Below, piece by piece: positions 27,701 through 44,815 of a stretch of 64,000 nucleotides of DNA (position 1 is its first letter; each line of letters begins with the position of its first letter). Below the pieces are notes generated by a model. It was not told where the DNA came from and ran no database searches. It was given only the letters and a program-made list of their open reading frames with translations. Source of the stretch: Sphingomonas daechungensis (GTDB lineage: Bacteria > Pseudomonadota > Alphaproteobacteria > Sphingomonadales > Sphingomonadaceae); assembly GCF_014489495.1 (NCBI RefSeq), contig NZ_CP060780.1, positions 2,553,001-2,617,000 on the forward strand, read 5' to 3'. The translations under genes and the position numbers were made by a program.

Positions 27701-29131
27701 ACCCGCCGCCAGTCGGGTGAGGCGTCCAGCTTTTCGACCAGGCGATTGCCCTTCTGCAGCATGGTCCAGCGGAAGCCGTATTTCCGGACGCTATCCGTAA
27801 AGGCGTCCCAATCGCCGTCGTTCATCTTCAGGTACGTCTTGAAGTAGTCGTCGCCATACATGTCGGCGCGGCCGTCGATGAAGACCTTCACGCCGCTGAG
27901 GATCAGCGGTCCGCCCATGCTATATTCGTTGAGAACCGGCTGATCGCGAAGCTCCGGCGGGATGTGGGCAATGAGTCCGCGCGGATTCGAGAAGGTTTCG
28001 CGCGGCTGGAGCGGGATCATCGCCCGCACTCCGACGATGGGCAGTGCAGCGACGGCGGCCGCGCCGAGCCAAAGGCGTTTCTCGCCATTCGAGGCAAAGG
28101 TTGGCGGGGCATCTTTGCGTCCCGGGCCGGCAAGCTTCGGCGTGACGATCATCGCCGACAGGATAATGAACACCGACTGGTGGCGGATGTGGGTGAAAGC
28201 CATCAGAAGCGTCAGCAGCAACAGCGCCAGCTCGCCCGGCCGAAACTGCGGCCGCTTGGCGAGCAGCGCGCCGAGGACGCCGATCAGCAAGCCGTAGAAG
28301 ATCGGGGTCGAGCTCGGGTTGCTCGCCTGCCACTCGCCGATCGAGAGTAGAGTGGTCATGCTCGAGATCTCGAGCGGATAGAGCACCCCTTGACGCCATA
28401 GGCATTGAGCATGGCGGCCAGGAGGATCGCGATCCCGAACACCAGCCAGCGGATGAAGACCTTGCGGTCGAACCTGGCATCGATCCACGCGTCCAGCCGC
28501 AGGCCGCTGACACCAGGAACCCGGCGAAATAGCTGCCATGGATGTTCGCCCAGAGGACGATGAACAGCGCCCAGGCTAGCGGCGGCGCCCTTCCCGCATC
28601 CCGGTAGCGGAACATGACCGCGGCCCAGAGGGCGAGGAACGGCCAGGTCAGGACATGCGGCCTGGCCATGATGAACGGTTGGAGCACCAGGTAGGTGGCG
28701 GCAAAGGCGACCAGGAGCGCGACCGGCCCCGCCTTGTCCCTTAAGTACCAGAAGAGGGTTCCGAACAGGGCCATCAGCGCCAGCGCGACCAGAGCGGCAA
28801 GCCCCGCGAACCCGGCCAGGTTGTAGGCGCCGGCGAGGATCAGCTCCGCGCCCCACTCGAACGCGATCCACGGCTTGCCCGCCATGGTGAACGAAAACGG
28901 GTCCGTCCGCGGGATCTTGTAGTGGTGCTCGATGATCCACCGCCCCGCCGCGATGTGCCAGCTAACGTCGCCGTCGCGGAACACGCTCCAGTTGCTGGCT
29001 ATGAACGGAGGGACAGCGAGGACGAAGACGGCGAACAGCAGCTTGTCGAAGAAGCCGTAGCGCTCGGGCCGGATCAGCGGCTGCCGTTCTTTCAGTTCAC
29101 CCGACACGCGCGCCCCCGAGCCCGTTCTCAC
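27571..29131 (-). CDS. Large polytopic membrane protein, GT-C-like (frameshifted)
   Basis: About 500-residue protein with around ten helices and a C-terminal soluble domain. It starts near GTG 29131 or 29107; FDKLLFAVFVLAVPPFIASNW opens the membrane part, followed by the early loop FRDGDVSWHIAAGRWIIEHH with the acidic GD of GT-C enzymes, then PRTDPFSFTMAGKPWIAFEWG. Frame changes near 28500 and 28385 link DRKVFIRWLVFGIAILLAAML and MTTLLSIGEWQASNPSSTP. The tail NEYSMGGPLILSGVKVFIDGRADMYGDDYFKTY is shared by many bacterial membrane proteins of unknown function. Probably envelope-sugar related; unproven. Confidence 0.65.
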
Positions 29132-29193
29132 GCGGCAACCTAGCCTGTCGGGAGGAACGGAGAAGCTGGATGTTCCGGCCGCCCCGTTTTAGA

Positions 29194-30302
29194 TCAATGA
29201 CAGCCGAACGGATCGGAATTGCCGTCCGGATCGCTGGTCGCGGTGCCGCAGGACCTCAGGCCGCCGACCAGCAGCAGGCCCGCCATGTGCGGAGAAGCCA
29301 TCGACGTGCCCGAAAGCGTCGCATATCCGCCGCCCTTGTAGGTCGACAGGATGCTCACCCCCGGTTCCGCGTAATCCACCGGCGGGTTGCCGTAGTTCGA
29401 GAAGGACGCAAACTTCTTCGAAGAGTCCACGGCCGACACCGTGTAGATGTTGCTTCCGTTGGCGCTTGCCGGGCTGTGATTGTTGGCGTCATCGGACTCA
29501 TTGCCGGCGGCCAATGCGAACTTGACGCTCGCGGATGCACTGACGACCGCGTCGTTCAACGCCTGCGAGAACCCTCCGCCAAGACTCATGTTGGCGACGT
29601 CGCCCGATTTCCCGATCGACTTCACATAATCGATGCCGGCGATAACGCCCGAGGTAGAACCTGAACCGTTCGCACCCAACACGCGGACGGCGACGAGCCG
29701 GATCCCGGCCGCAACGCCGACCACCCCGACACCGTTCTTCTTGGCGCCGATCGTTCCCGACACGTGCGTGCCATGCCCATTCTTGTCGCCTGCATCGCCA
29801 CCGACGAAACTCTTGCTACGCGCCGTGTCGACGTTGAGGTCAGGATGTGTGAGATCGATGCCGGAATCGATCACGAAAGCAGTCTTGGTCGAACCGCTCA
29901 TGTCGACGGATCCACCGACCGCGGTGATCCCGGAGGAGTCTGCTCCGCTCCGCCACCACCGCCACCGCCCGGCCGGGCGACGATCTTCATCACCTGGTCC
30001 TGCTCGCAGCCGGCGATCTTCGGGTTGGCGCGCTTCATTTCGGCGACCGCGCTGCGGCCATTCGAAAGCGCGGCGGTGTGCACGGCAAAGCCCTTGATCG
30101 CATGCTCATATGTGAAAAGCACCTGGCCAAGGACGGGCCCCGCAGCCTTCGCGGCCTCATTGCGGACGTCCGCGCCCGGCATCGAGCGGGCAAAAGTGCA
30201 GATGTACTGGTTGCTTATCTTGTCCGCAGATTGTGCGGCCGCCGGACTTGCCATAACCATGGCAGCCACCGACGATGCCAGAAGCGTAGCGCAAATACGC
30301 AT
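29194..30302 (-). CDS. Secreted S8 family serine peptidase (frameshifted)
   Basis: Subtilase with signal peptide (LLASSVAAMVMASPAAAQ), an I9-like propeptide (NQYICTFARSMP...GPVLGQVLFTYEHAIKGFAVHTA) and a Gly-rich linker. The catalytic domain has TAFVIDSGIDLTHPDL (Asp), NGHGTHVSGTIGA (His), ALAAGNESDDANNHSPAS (oxyanion Asn) and LSGTSMASPHMAGLLL (Ser): a complete triad. The linker is broken by one base at CCC 29929-29931; repaired it reads EQTPPGITAVGGSVDMSGS. About 369 residues. It lies between the glycosyltransferase group and rplJ; a role in surface-protein processing is only a guess. Confidence 0.9.
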
Positions 30303-30695
30303 TCAATTTTCCCCTTGTTGAACGACGCCCCGAGTCGAAGTCGGCGATGCTCGACCGTGACTAATTGCCTGTCAACAATTGTTAATTTGCGCGACGTGCG
30401 ATGGCGTCTCAAATTGCATCAAGGTTGACTTCTGAGCGCTCTTCGGTAGAGGGCGCGGCTCGCACGTGCCCTCGGGTACGCGCAACCGTCCGAGACAGCT
30501 GCTGAGGTTCGCCTCTTAATTTGCAGCCGAGACGGGGACAGGAATCATTCGAAGCGCCTAGCGCTTCGTCGTGCGTTGCGAAATGCGCAGCGCCAGCGAA
30601 ACCAACTCCCCACGGACACGAAGTGCCTGAGCGCTTGCGCTCAGGTTTTGTTGAACCTCGCTTCGGACTTGCCCGGGGCGAAATACGGAGTTGGC
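30303..30695. other. Intergenic region with the rplJ leader
   Basis: No gene seen. The left 120 bases serve as promoter and leader of the minus-strand peptidase (AAGGGGAA precedes its ATG). The right part is the likely rplJ-rplL leader, with GC-rich inverted repeats (GAAGCGCCTAGCGCTTC around 30550-30568) and a terminator-like hairpin at 30626-30651. Regulatory binding of L10 to such leaders is known in other bacteria; no specific motif was proved here. Confidence 0.5.
30626..30651 (+). terminator. Terminator-like hairpin upstream of rplJ (possible attenuator)
   Basis: A perfect eight-base stem, CCTGAGCG (30626-30633) with CGCTCAGG (30638-30645), with the four-base loop CTTG, is followed at once by TTTTGTTG. 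It lies 45 bases before the rplJ start and has the form of a Rho-independent terminator in the sense strand. It could attenuate rplJL-rpoBC or end an upstream transcript. Confidence 0.65.
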
Positions 30696-31208
30696 ATGGA
30701 TCGTTCGCAAAAAGCCGATCTGGTCGACGAGCTGAAGAACGTCTTCAACGAGACGAGCGTGGTTGTTATCACTCGCAACAACGGTCTCTCGGTCGCGCAG
30801 TCCACGGACCTGCGCTTGAAGATGCGCGACGCCGGCGCCCAGTACAAAGTTGCGAAGAACCGGCTTGCACTCATTGCGCTGGACGGCACGCGTTACAGCC
30901 CGATCGGGGACCTTCTGAAGGGCCCGACCGCGCTTGCAACGTCGACCGACCCGGTCGCGGCCGCCAAGGTGGCCGTCGACTTCGCCAAGACGAACGACAA
31001 GTTCGAAATCGTCGGCGGCGCGATGGGCGACACCGTGCTCGATGTCGATGGGATCAAGGCGCTTGCCGCCCTTCCGTCGCTCGACGAACTGCGTGCGAAG
31101 CTCGTGGGCCTCATCCAGGCGCCCGCCAGCAAGATCGCCCGCACCGTCAACGAGCCCGGCGCACAGCTTGCCCGTGTCTTCGGTGCTTACGCGGCATCAG
31201 CTGCATAG
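30696..31208 (+). CDS. rplJ: 50S ribosomal protein L10
   Basis: A 171-residue stalk-base protein that anchors L12 dimers and, as the L10-L12 complex, autoregulates its operon in other bacteria. The start [20 protein letters not shown] at ATG 30696 has GGAG six bases upstream; an upstream in-frame start at 30576 is discarded. Features are [37 protein letters not shown] and the C-terminal L12-binding helix [21 protein letters not shown]. Intact. rplL follows after 59 bases. Confidence 0.97.
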   Translation: MDRSQKADLVDELKNVFNETSVVVITRNNGLSVAQSTDLRLKMRDAGAQYKVAKNRLALIALDGTRYSPIGDLLKGPTALATSTDPVAAAKVAVDFAKTNDKFEIVGGAMGDTVLDVDGIKALAALPSLDELRAKLVGLIQAPASKIARTVNEPGAQLARVFGAYAASAA

Positions 31209-31267
31209 GCCGACCACTTTCAATCAACGCACGACACATGGGGCTAAGGCCCGCAAAGGAGTATCAA

Positions 31268-31645
31268 ATGGCTGACATTGCTAAGCTGGTCGACCAGCTT
31301 TCCGAACTGACCGTCCTCGAAGCCGCGGATCTCGCCAAGGCTCTCGAAGAGAAGTGGGGCGTTTCCGCTGCGGCTGCTGTCGCGGCTGCTCCGGCTGCTG
31401 GCGGTGGCGCTGCTGCCCCGGCCGCTGAAGAGAAGACCGAGTTCGACGTCATCCTCACGGGCGACGGCGGCAAGAAGATCAACGTGATCAAGGAAGTTCG
31501 CGCGATCACCGGTCTGGGTCTCGGCGAAGCCAAGGCGCTCGTTGAATCGGCTCCGAAGGCCGTCAAGGAAGGCGTCAACAAGGACGAAGCCGAGAAGATC
31601 AAGAAGCAGATCGAGGAAGCCGGCGGAACCGTCGAGCTCAAGTAA
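31268..31645 (+). CDS. rplL: 50S ribosomal protein L7/L12
   Basis: A 125-residue stalk protein recruiting translation GTPases. The N-terminal dimerisation domain [23 protein letters not shown] is followed by the Ala/Gly-rich hinge ([21 protein letters not shown]) and the C-terminal domain [21 protein letters not shown]...[28 protein letters not shown] precedes the ATG. Intact. A strong terminator follows, separating it from rpoB. Confidence 0.98.
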   Translation: MADIAKLVDQLSELTVLEAADLAKALEEKWGVSAAAAVAAAPAAGGGAAAPAAEEKTEFDVILTGDGGKKINVIKEVRAITGLGLGEAKALVESAPKAVKEGVNKDEAEKIKKQIEEAGGTVELK

Positions 31646-31672
31646 GCTTCGTCAGCTTCTGACTAAATCAAA

Positions 31673-31703
31673 GGGCGGCTCCCTTGGGGCCGCCCCTTTT
31701 TCG
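31673..31703 (+). terminator. Rho-independent terminator after rplL
   Basis: GGGCGGC (31673-31679) pairs with GCCGCCC (31689-31695); the stem can extend by TCC/GGG. CTTTTTCG follows. It implies that rpoBC is largely transcribed from its own promoter or by read-through, as in other bacteria with attenuators at this point. Confidence 0.85.
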
Positions 31704-31740
31704 TTTGGCGCGCGACGCGGCAACTGCCTAATCGTCCAAC

Positions 31741-32555
31741 ATGCCGCACGAACGACACCCTTTCGACATCGCCACCGATCTCGTACCGACTGGACCCGAC
31801 AGCTGGATTGCACGCACCCGCGACGCGTACTGGAACATGGTCGGCCCGTTCGGCGGACTGGTTACGGCGCTGCTCTTCAAGTCGGCGCTTGTTCATCCTG
31901 CTCGCAGGGGCGAGCCTGTCGCCCTGACCGTCAATTTCTGTGCGCCGGTTGCCAAGGGCGAAATGCACATCACCGCGCTTCCGGCGCGGACCAACCGCTC
32001 CACGCAGCACTGGACCATGACTATGCTGCAGGAAGGCGAGTGCGTCGCGACGGCAAGCGCCATGTTCGGGAAGCGGCCCGAAACATTCTCCGACCTTACG
32101 CTCCTCCCTCCTGACGTACCGCCTTTCGAGGATCTCGAGCGGATGCCCTGGGCGGGAGCAGGCTGGATCGAGCGGTTCGACTTGCGGTTCGCGCAGGGCG
32201 CGCCGTTCTGGGCCGGTTCCACGGAAGGCGCCTCGTCCAGGTCGACGCTGTGGATCGCTTCCGATCCGCCGCGCCCCTCGACTTCGTTGGGCTTGCGGCG
32301 CTTACCGACATTTTCTTTGGACGGATCATCCACATCCGACAGCAGATGGTGCCATTCGGAACGGTGAGCCTGACTTCCTATTTCCATGCCACGGAGGATG
32401 ACCTGAAGAGCCTCGGGCCGAGCCCGGTTCTAGGCACCGCGGAGGCCCGCATTTTCGACCGCGGATTCCATGACCAGTCCGCCCAACTCTGGAGCGAGGG
32501 CGGACGTCTGCTGGCGACCAGTCATCAACTCGTCTATTTCCGCGATCCAGCCTGA
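31741..32555 (+). CDS. Acyl-CoA thioesterase family protein (frameshifted)
   Basis: Double hot-dog (TesB-like) thioesterase expected to hydrolyse acyl-CoA. The first hot-dog half has HPFDIATDLVPTGPDSWIARTRDAYWNMVGPFGGLVTALLF and VALTVNFCAPVAKGEMHI; the second has PLDFVGLAALTDIFFGRIIH, VPFGTVSLTSYFHAT and IFDRGFHDQSAQLWSEGGRLLATSHQLVYF. The two are split by one base lost in CCCC at 32274-32277; CCG CGC CCC CTC restores SDPPRPLDFVGLAAL. About 271 residues repaired. Its place between rplL and rpoB is unusual but it has its own start codon and follows the terminator. Confidence 0.85.
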
Positions 32556-32829
32556 TCGCCGCGGTCCCGAAAAATCCTGCAGCAACCCCTTCACAAGGGG
32601 AAAAATAGGATTATATCGCTCCTATCCAACAAATAGACGGCTCCGCCGCACGTTTTCGTGCGCCCGGGGCTTTTCCCGTCCTCTCCGGGACAGGGTCCGA
32701 ACAGCGCACGGACCGCACGCATTGGAGAGGAGCAACGGGGAGCAGCGCTCCACTTCATGTGCTCCTGCGAAGGCAGGAGCCTAGTACTGGACCCCGGCCC
32801 TCGCCGGGAACAGCAGCGCAGGGAAGACA
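32556..32829 (+). promoter_or_regulatory. rpoB upstream region
   Basis: This 274-base gap must contain the rpoBC promoter if the rplL terminator is effective. It holds several inverted repeats: CCCCTT/AAGGGG near 32588-32600, a pair of palindromes at 32761-32808, and GGAGAGGAG near 32725. No clear -35/-10 pair was identified. The ribosome site AGGGAAG lies directly before ATG 32830. Confidence 0.4.
32761..32808. repeat. Paired palindromes in the rpoB leader (REP-like)
   Basis: GCTCCTGC-GAAG-GCAGGAGC (32761-32780) is a perfect eight-base stem; 12 bases later CCCGGC-CCTC-GCCGGG (32793-32808) is a perfect six-base stem. From memory, sphingomonad genomes carry many dispersed intergenic elements of this style (CTCCTGCG..GCAGGAGCC..), so this is probably one copy of a REP/BIME-like family. 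I saw no second copy in this window. Confidence 0.5.
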
Positions 32830-36990
<4,161 letters not shown>

Positions 36991-37074
36991 CTGAACGAGA
37001 TCGGCGGGGTCTAACCGGCCCCGCCACCCAATCCCTGCCCCTCATGGAACCGAGGGACGAGAGGAAGAGAAAAG

Positions 37075-41349
<4,275 letters not shown>

Positions 41350-41373
41350 TCGCTAGCCTTCCAAGGCAAAAAG

Positions 41374-41410
41374 AAAGCCCCGCCGACGCAAACCGGCGGG
41401 GCTTTTTGTT
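41374..41410. terminator. Bidirectional terminator between rpoC and the entericidin-like gene
   Basis: AAAGCCCCGCCG (41374-41385) pairs with CGGCGGGGCTTT (41394-41405): 12 perfect pairs with an eight-base loop, T-rich on the plus strand (TTTTTGTTTG) and, read on the minus strand, followed by CTTTTTGCC. It can stop both rpoBC and the minus-strand small lipoprotein gene. Confidence 0.9.
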
Positions 41411-41425
41411 TGATTACTCGGCCGG

Positions 41426-41566
41426 TTAGCAGCGACCGCTCTTGATCGCATTCTCCGTGCAATTTGCCGCCGATTCCACGTCCTTCGCAGCGCCGCGAAC
41501 GGTGTTGCACGCGGCAAGGGCCAAGCAGCTCCCAACCAGCAATGCCGTGATCAACTTCGAATTCAT
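41426..41566 (-). CDS. Entericidin A/B family lipoprotein 1
   Basis: A 46-residue small lipoprotein, too short for standard gene thresholds but strongly supported: TAAGGAGG, a near-perfect ribosome site, lies upstream of ATG 41566. MNSKLITALLVGSCLALAAC ends in a lipobox; the mature peptide NTVRGAAKDVESAANCTENAIKSGRC matches the entericidin pattern CNTxxGxGxDVxxxG. Entericidins are small membrane lipoproteins (toxin/antidote pair in E. coli); the role here is unknown. The second copy is upstream at 41725-41865. Confidence 0.88.
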   Translation of the reverse strand: MNSKLITALLVGSCLALAACNTVRGAAKDVESAANCTENAIKSGRC

Positions 41567-41644
41567 GTCCACCCTCCTTACGGTTCCGGAACAACATTAA
41601 TCCAACTGTCCGCCTTGTCGACCGTAGGACGGCTGAACGGCCCA

Positions 41645-41690
41645 TGAAAAATGCCCCGCCGGGCGCTTTCCCCGACGAGGCATCTTCGAA
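41645..41690 (-). terminator. Terminator of entericidin-like gene 2
   Basis: On the minus strand GCCTCGTCGGGG and CCCGGCGGGGC pair (with G-T pairs) around a short loop and are followed by ATTTTTCATGG. It lies between the two small lipoprotein genes, so they appear to be separate transcripts. Confidence 0.7.
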
Positions 41691-41724
41691 CTGTTGCGAT
41701 TGTGCTTCGGCTAGGCGCCGATGA

Positions 41725-41865
41725 TCAGCACTTGCCGCCGTTCATCGTGTTCTCGGTGCAATTGGCGACCGAATTCACATCGCGGGCAGCTCCACGGACG
41801 GTGTTACAGGCTGCGGTCGCAAGGGCGGCCGTGATGAGCGCCGCCGTCAAAAGCTTCTGGACCAT
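41725..41865 (-). CDS. Entericidin A/B family lipoprotein 2
   Basis: A 46-residue paralogue of the preceding gene. MVQKLLTAALITAALATAAC forms the lipoprotein signal; the mature part NTVRGAARDVNSVANCTENTMNGGKC is nearly colinear with copy 1, including the second Cys near residue 37 and the terminal Cys. GAGGAG stands seven bases before ATG 41865. It has its own terminator, hence probably independent expression. A tandem duplication with divergence is evident. Confidence 0.88.
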   Translation of the reverse strand: MVQKLLTAALITAALATAACNTVRGAARDVNSVANCTENTMNGGKC

Positions 41866-41938
41866 AAATTACTCCTCGTCTGACGGCTGATTGTAACGCG
41901 CCTATCCGGGATGCGCTCCATTCCGGCACCGGAATTTC

Positions 41939-42733
41939 TTAAACCGCCACCGGTGCTGAAATGTGAGGGTGCGGCTCGTAGGCCTCGAAGACAAAGTCCT
42001 CGGGCTCATAATCGAAGATCGATTGGCCCCGGTCCTTGAGGATCAGCTGTGGAAGCGACCGCGGCTCGCGGCTCAGCTGCAGGCGCGCCTGCTCCAGATG
42101 GTTCGAGTAGAGATGGACGTCGCCGCCAGTCCACACGAACACGCCCGGCTCATGCCCAGTCTCACGCGCAAGCATGTGGGTCAGGAGCGCATAGCTGGCG
42201 ATGTTGAACGGCACGCCGAGGAAGAAATCAGCGCTGCGCTGATAGAGCTGAAGGTTCAGCCGCCCACCGGCGACCTGCGTCTGGAACAGGCAGTGGCAGG
42301 GCGCCAACGCCATCCGATCGATCTCGCCCGGATTCCAGGCAGTCACGATCTGTCGCCGCGAGGAAGGATCGCGCCTGATCAGGTCAACGAGGTTGGCGAT
42401 CTGGTCGATTTCGCGTCCGTCTGCCGTCTCCCAATGCCGCCATTGCTTGCCGTACACCGGTCCTAGGTCGCCCTGCTCGTCCGCCCATTCATTCCAGATG
42501 CTGACCTTGCGGTCCTGCAGCCAGCGAATGTTGGTGTCTCCGCGCAGGAACCACAGCAGCTCGACGATGATCGATCGCAGGTGAAGCTTCTTCGTCGTCA
42601 GCAAGGGGAAGCCGTCGCGGAGGTCGAACCGCATCTGCGCGCCGAATCGGGTCAGCGTCCCCGTACCTGTGCGATCGTCCTGCTCGACGCCCTCGTCGAG
42701 GATCTTCTGCATGAGATCGAGATATTGGCGCAT
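41939..42733 (-). CDS. thyA: Thymidylate synthase
   Basis: A 264-residue enzyme converting dUMP to dTMP with methylenetetrahydrofolate, the same length as E. coli ThyA. It begins [15 protein letters not shown], with [17 protein letters not shown] (phosphate-binding Arg), [11 protein letters not shown], the nucleophile in LAPCHCLFQ (about Cys146), [24 protein letters not shown] and [25 protein letters not shown]. Intact. No folA gene lies directly downstream here. Confidence 0.98.
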   Translation of the reverse strand: MRQYLDLMQKILDEGVEQDDRTGTGTLTRFGAQMRFDLRDGFPLLTTKKLHLRSIIVELLWFLRGDTNIRWLQDRKVSIWNEWADEQGDLGPVYGKQWRHWETADGREIDQIANLVDLIRRDPSSRRQIVTAWNPGEIDRMALAPCHCLFQTQVAGGRLNLQLYQRSADFFLGVPFNIASYALLTHMLARETGHEPGVFVWTGGDVHLYSNHLEQARLQLSREPRSLPQLILKDRGQSIFDYEPEDFVFEAYEPHPHISAPVAV

Positions 42734-42859
42734 TCGCCAAGACTAATGCGGGCGCACGCGGCGTCCAAGACCGCGCAATCATCCCTTGTGGATAAAACTC
42801 GGTCCGAGAGGGACGCGGTTGGAGTCGAACCGGCCTGGCTACCCGCATAGCTAGTCCAG

Positions 42860-43264
42860 ATGCGCTATCAGCGTGCCGAACAGCCTCTCAAGCTGGACGG
42901 ACCCGAGGCGGCTCAGGCGCTTTTCGCCGGATGCTTCGCGGAGTCCGATCCTGCTCGAGAGTGTCTGTGGATTGCGCATGTGGACAGCGAACTCAATTGC
43001 ATTCACCTGACTCGGCACGATGGCATCGAAGGCGAGGCAGACTTGCCGATCCGCGCCATCATCGCCGACGCGCTGCTTCAGCAAAGCTCAGGCCTCCTGC
43101 TGGCCCATAATCATCCGAGCGGCGACCCGACGCCAAGCCGAATGGATTGCCTGTCCACGAGACGCCTGGCCGCGGCGGCGTCAGCGCTCGACTGCCAGGT
43201 TCTCGATCATCTGATCTTTGCCGGCGAACGCTCGATCAGCTTTCGGTCGCTGGGATACCTTTAG
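42860..43264 (+). CDS. Short RadC/MPN-domain protein
   Basis: A 134-residue JAB/MPN+ domain protein of the RadC family, lacking the N-terminal helix-hairpin-helix part of full-length RadC (about 220 residues). The metalloprotease-like motif is complete: LLLAHNHPSGDPTPSRMD, with His83, His85 and Asp96. The N-terminal 30 residues look unlike the family. The biochemical role of RadC is unsettled; RadC-like genes also occur on mobile elements. The start ATG 42860 has no strong ribosome site. Its 3' end overlaps the convergent sterol desaturase gene by 29 bases. Confidence 0.8.
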   Translation: MRYQRAEQPLKLDGPEAAQALFAGCFAESDPARECLWIAHVDSELNCIHLTRHDGIEGEADLPIRAIIADALLQQSSGLLLAHNHPSGDPTPSRMDCLSTRRLAAAASALDCQVLDHLIFAGERSISFRSLGYL

Positions 43265-44062
43265 GATCGCTCTCGGCGCTGCTCCCTGACGCTTCAGGCA
43301 GGAACGGCAGCTTCAAATAGTCAGTCAGGGTCATCGGTGACCGCACGCCGGCCACGCCGACCTCCGGCCACTCTTCACCGGGTTCGTACGCGGTGCCGAA
43401 CATGTAATCCCAGATGCTGAAGCAAATGCCGAAGTTCTTGTCGAAGTGGCGCTCTTCGAGAGAGTGGTGGATTCGATGAAACCGGTTATCCACCACAATC
43501 CTCCTCGCAGCACCGAAATTCACGGCAGTCGGCGAGTGAATGTACAGTGCCAGCAGCGAGACGACGGCTCCCACCACAAACGGAATCGTCGGGCCGGAAA
43601 TTTGAATCAAGCTCATCGGAACGGCGATGAACGCGAAGCTGAAAAGCGCCTGGATCGGATGTCCGATACTGTTGGCGGCGTGCAATTCACGAGGTGCGTG
43701 ATGCACGACATGAACACGCCAGAACCAGGAGTGCTCGGCTCGGTGACGCCAGTAGGCAAGGAAGTCCGCGACCACGACGAGGACGGCCGCCTGAACGGCA
43801 AGCCCAGCGTCCCCGAGAGGCTCGAGCCAGTCCCATAGGGGGATGGTGATGAACGGCGCCACGCCCATCGCGCTCCAGACCCATTTGACGGGCCAGATCA
43901 GCGCGAACGTGAGGGCCCGCCGACACAATTGATGATGATGCCGGGCAACCGATCGCGCAGGGAATAGCGCTCGATCGGCCCAAGATATTCAATCGCGACG
44001 CACGTCGCGAGCAGGAACATGACGAGGATGGTGCTCCCCGCAACATTCTGCAAAAATTCCAC
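43236..44062 (-). CDS. Sterol desaturase/fatty acid hydroxylase family protein (frameshifted)
   Basis: Membrane di-iron hydroxylase-type protein. Histidine boxes: YWRHRAEHSWFWRVHVVHHAP, then HHSLEERHFDKNFG, which include the HxxxH and HxxHH patterns of the family. The N terminus VEFLQNVAGSTILVMFLLAT starts at GTG 44062; after INCVGG one base is missing in GGGCCC (43914-43919), and repair joins it to ALTFALIWPVKWVW. About 275 residues repaired. In sphingomonads such proteins may modify carotenoids, hopanoids or lipids; the substrate here cannot be named. Confidence 0.85.
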
Positions 44063-44123
44063 TACGCGCCTCCGCCTTGGGCGAGCGCAGGTCTGACAGA
44101 GTATCCCTAATGAATTGCTACTT

Positions 44124-44815
44124 TTAGGATGCGCACGCCTTGATCTGGTCGGGCGCCGGGCGAGGTGCGGCGATGCGGAAGGCCGCGAAGTAATTCTCGC
44201 CCTCTGAAATGGGGACGGTGTTCACCAGCTTCAGTCCGACCGCTGCAAACTCGCACTCGAGAAGCCTCGGCTCGATGCCATGCCGCTTGGTCGGGCGGTT
44301 CGCATCCACGACGATCACCTGGCCATCCGGCTTCAACGCTTCCCGCATATGCCAAAGGAATGCGTAGGGCGACTGAACCTCATGATACATGTGGACCATG
44401 AAAATGCGGTCGAACGACTTCGACGGCAGCATGGGATCGTCGGGCTCTCCCAGCTTCACTGCCACGTTATCAAGATTCTCGCGATGGACGCGCTGTGCCA
44501 GCCGGTCTTCGACATCGGGAACGATGTCCTCGGCGAGAACCCGGCCCTTGGGGCCGACGACGGGGCCAGGCGGACGGTGTAATAGCCCTCGCCTGCTCCA
44601 ATGTCGGCGACCGACATTCCAGCCTGGATTCCCGCGAGGCTTATCACCTGTTCTGCCTCGCCTACCCGATCGCGAGCATCCTCGGTCGAGAAGGAATCAT
44701 TGACGATCGGCGCGACTTCCCGGTGCGCATTCGGAAATTGCGGCTGTTGTGACGCCTGGCGGCATGCTCCAGCGGCAGTGACAAGAATAAGTGCGAAGAT
44801 TGCCCTAGTCGACAT
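44124..44815 (-). CDS. Exported class I SAM methyltransferase-like lipoprotein (frameshifted)
   Basis: Rossmann-fold methyltransferase domain behind a lipoprotein signal: [17 protein letters not shown]. Motif I is [16 protein letters not shown]; later [31 protein letters not shown] matches motifs of class I enzymes. The frame is broken at GGGG 44562-44565; one more base restores [26 protein letters not shown]. About 229 residues. The ATG 44815 overlaps the end of prfB by 11 bases. A periplasmic SAM enzyme would be odd, since SAM is cytoplasmic; similar annotated proteins exist, but the activity is doubtful. Confidence 0.78.

Noticed and set aside
30521..31645. A single long frame running from before rplJ through rplL
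   Set aside because: It crosses rplJ in another frame; only the rplL part is real.
42805..42862. tRNA-like stretch on the minus strand between thyA and radC (GGTTCGACTCC with a possible TCTGG/CCAGG stem)
   Set aside because: The T stem has two mismatches, the anticodon loop would be 17 bases and no acceptor stem forms; at most a decayed remnant.
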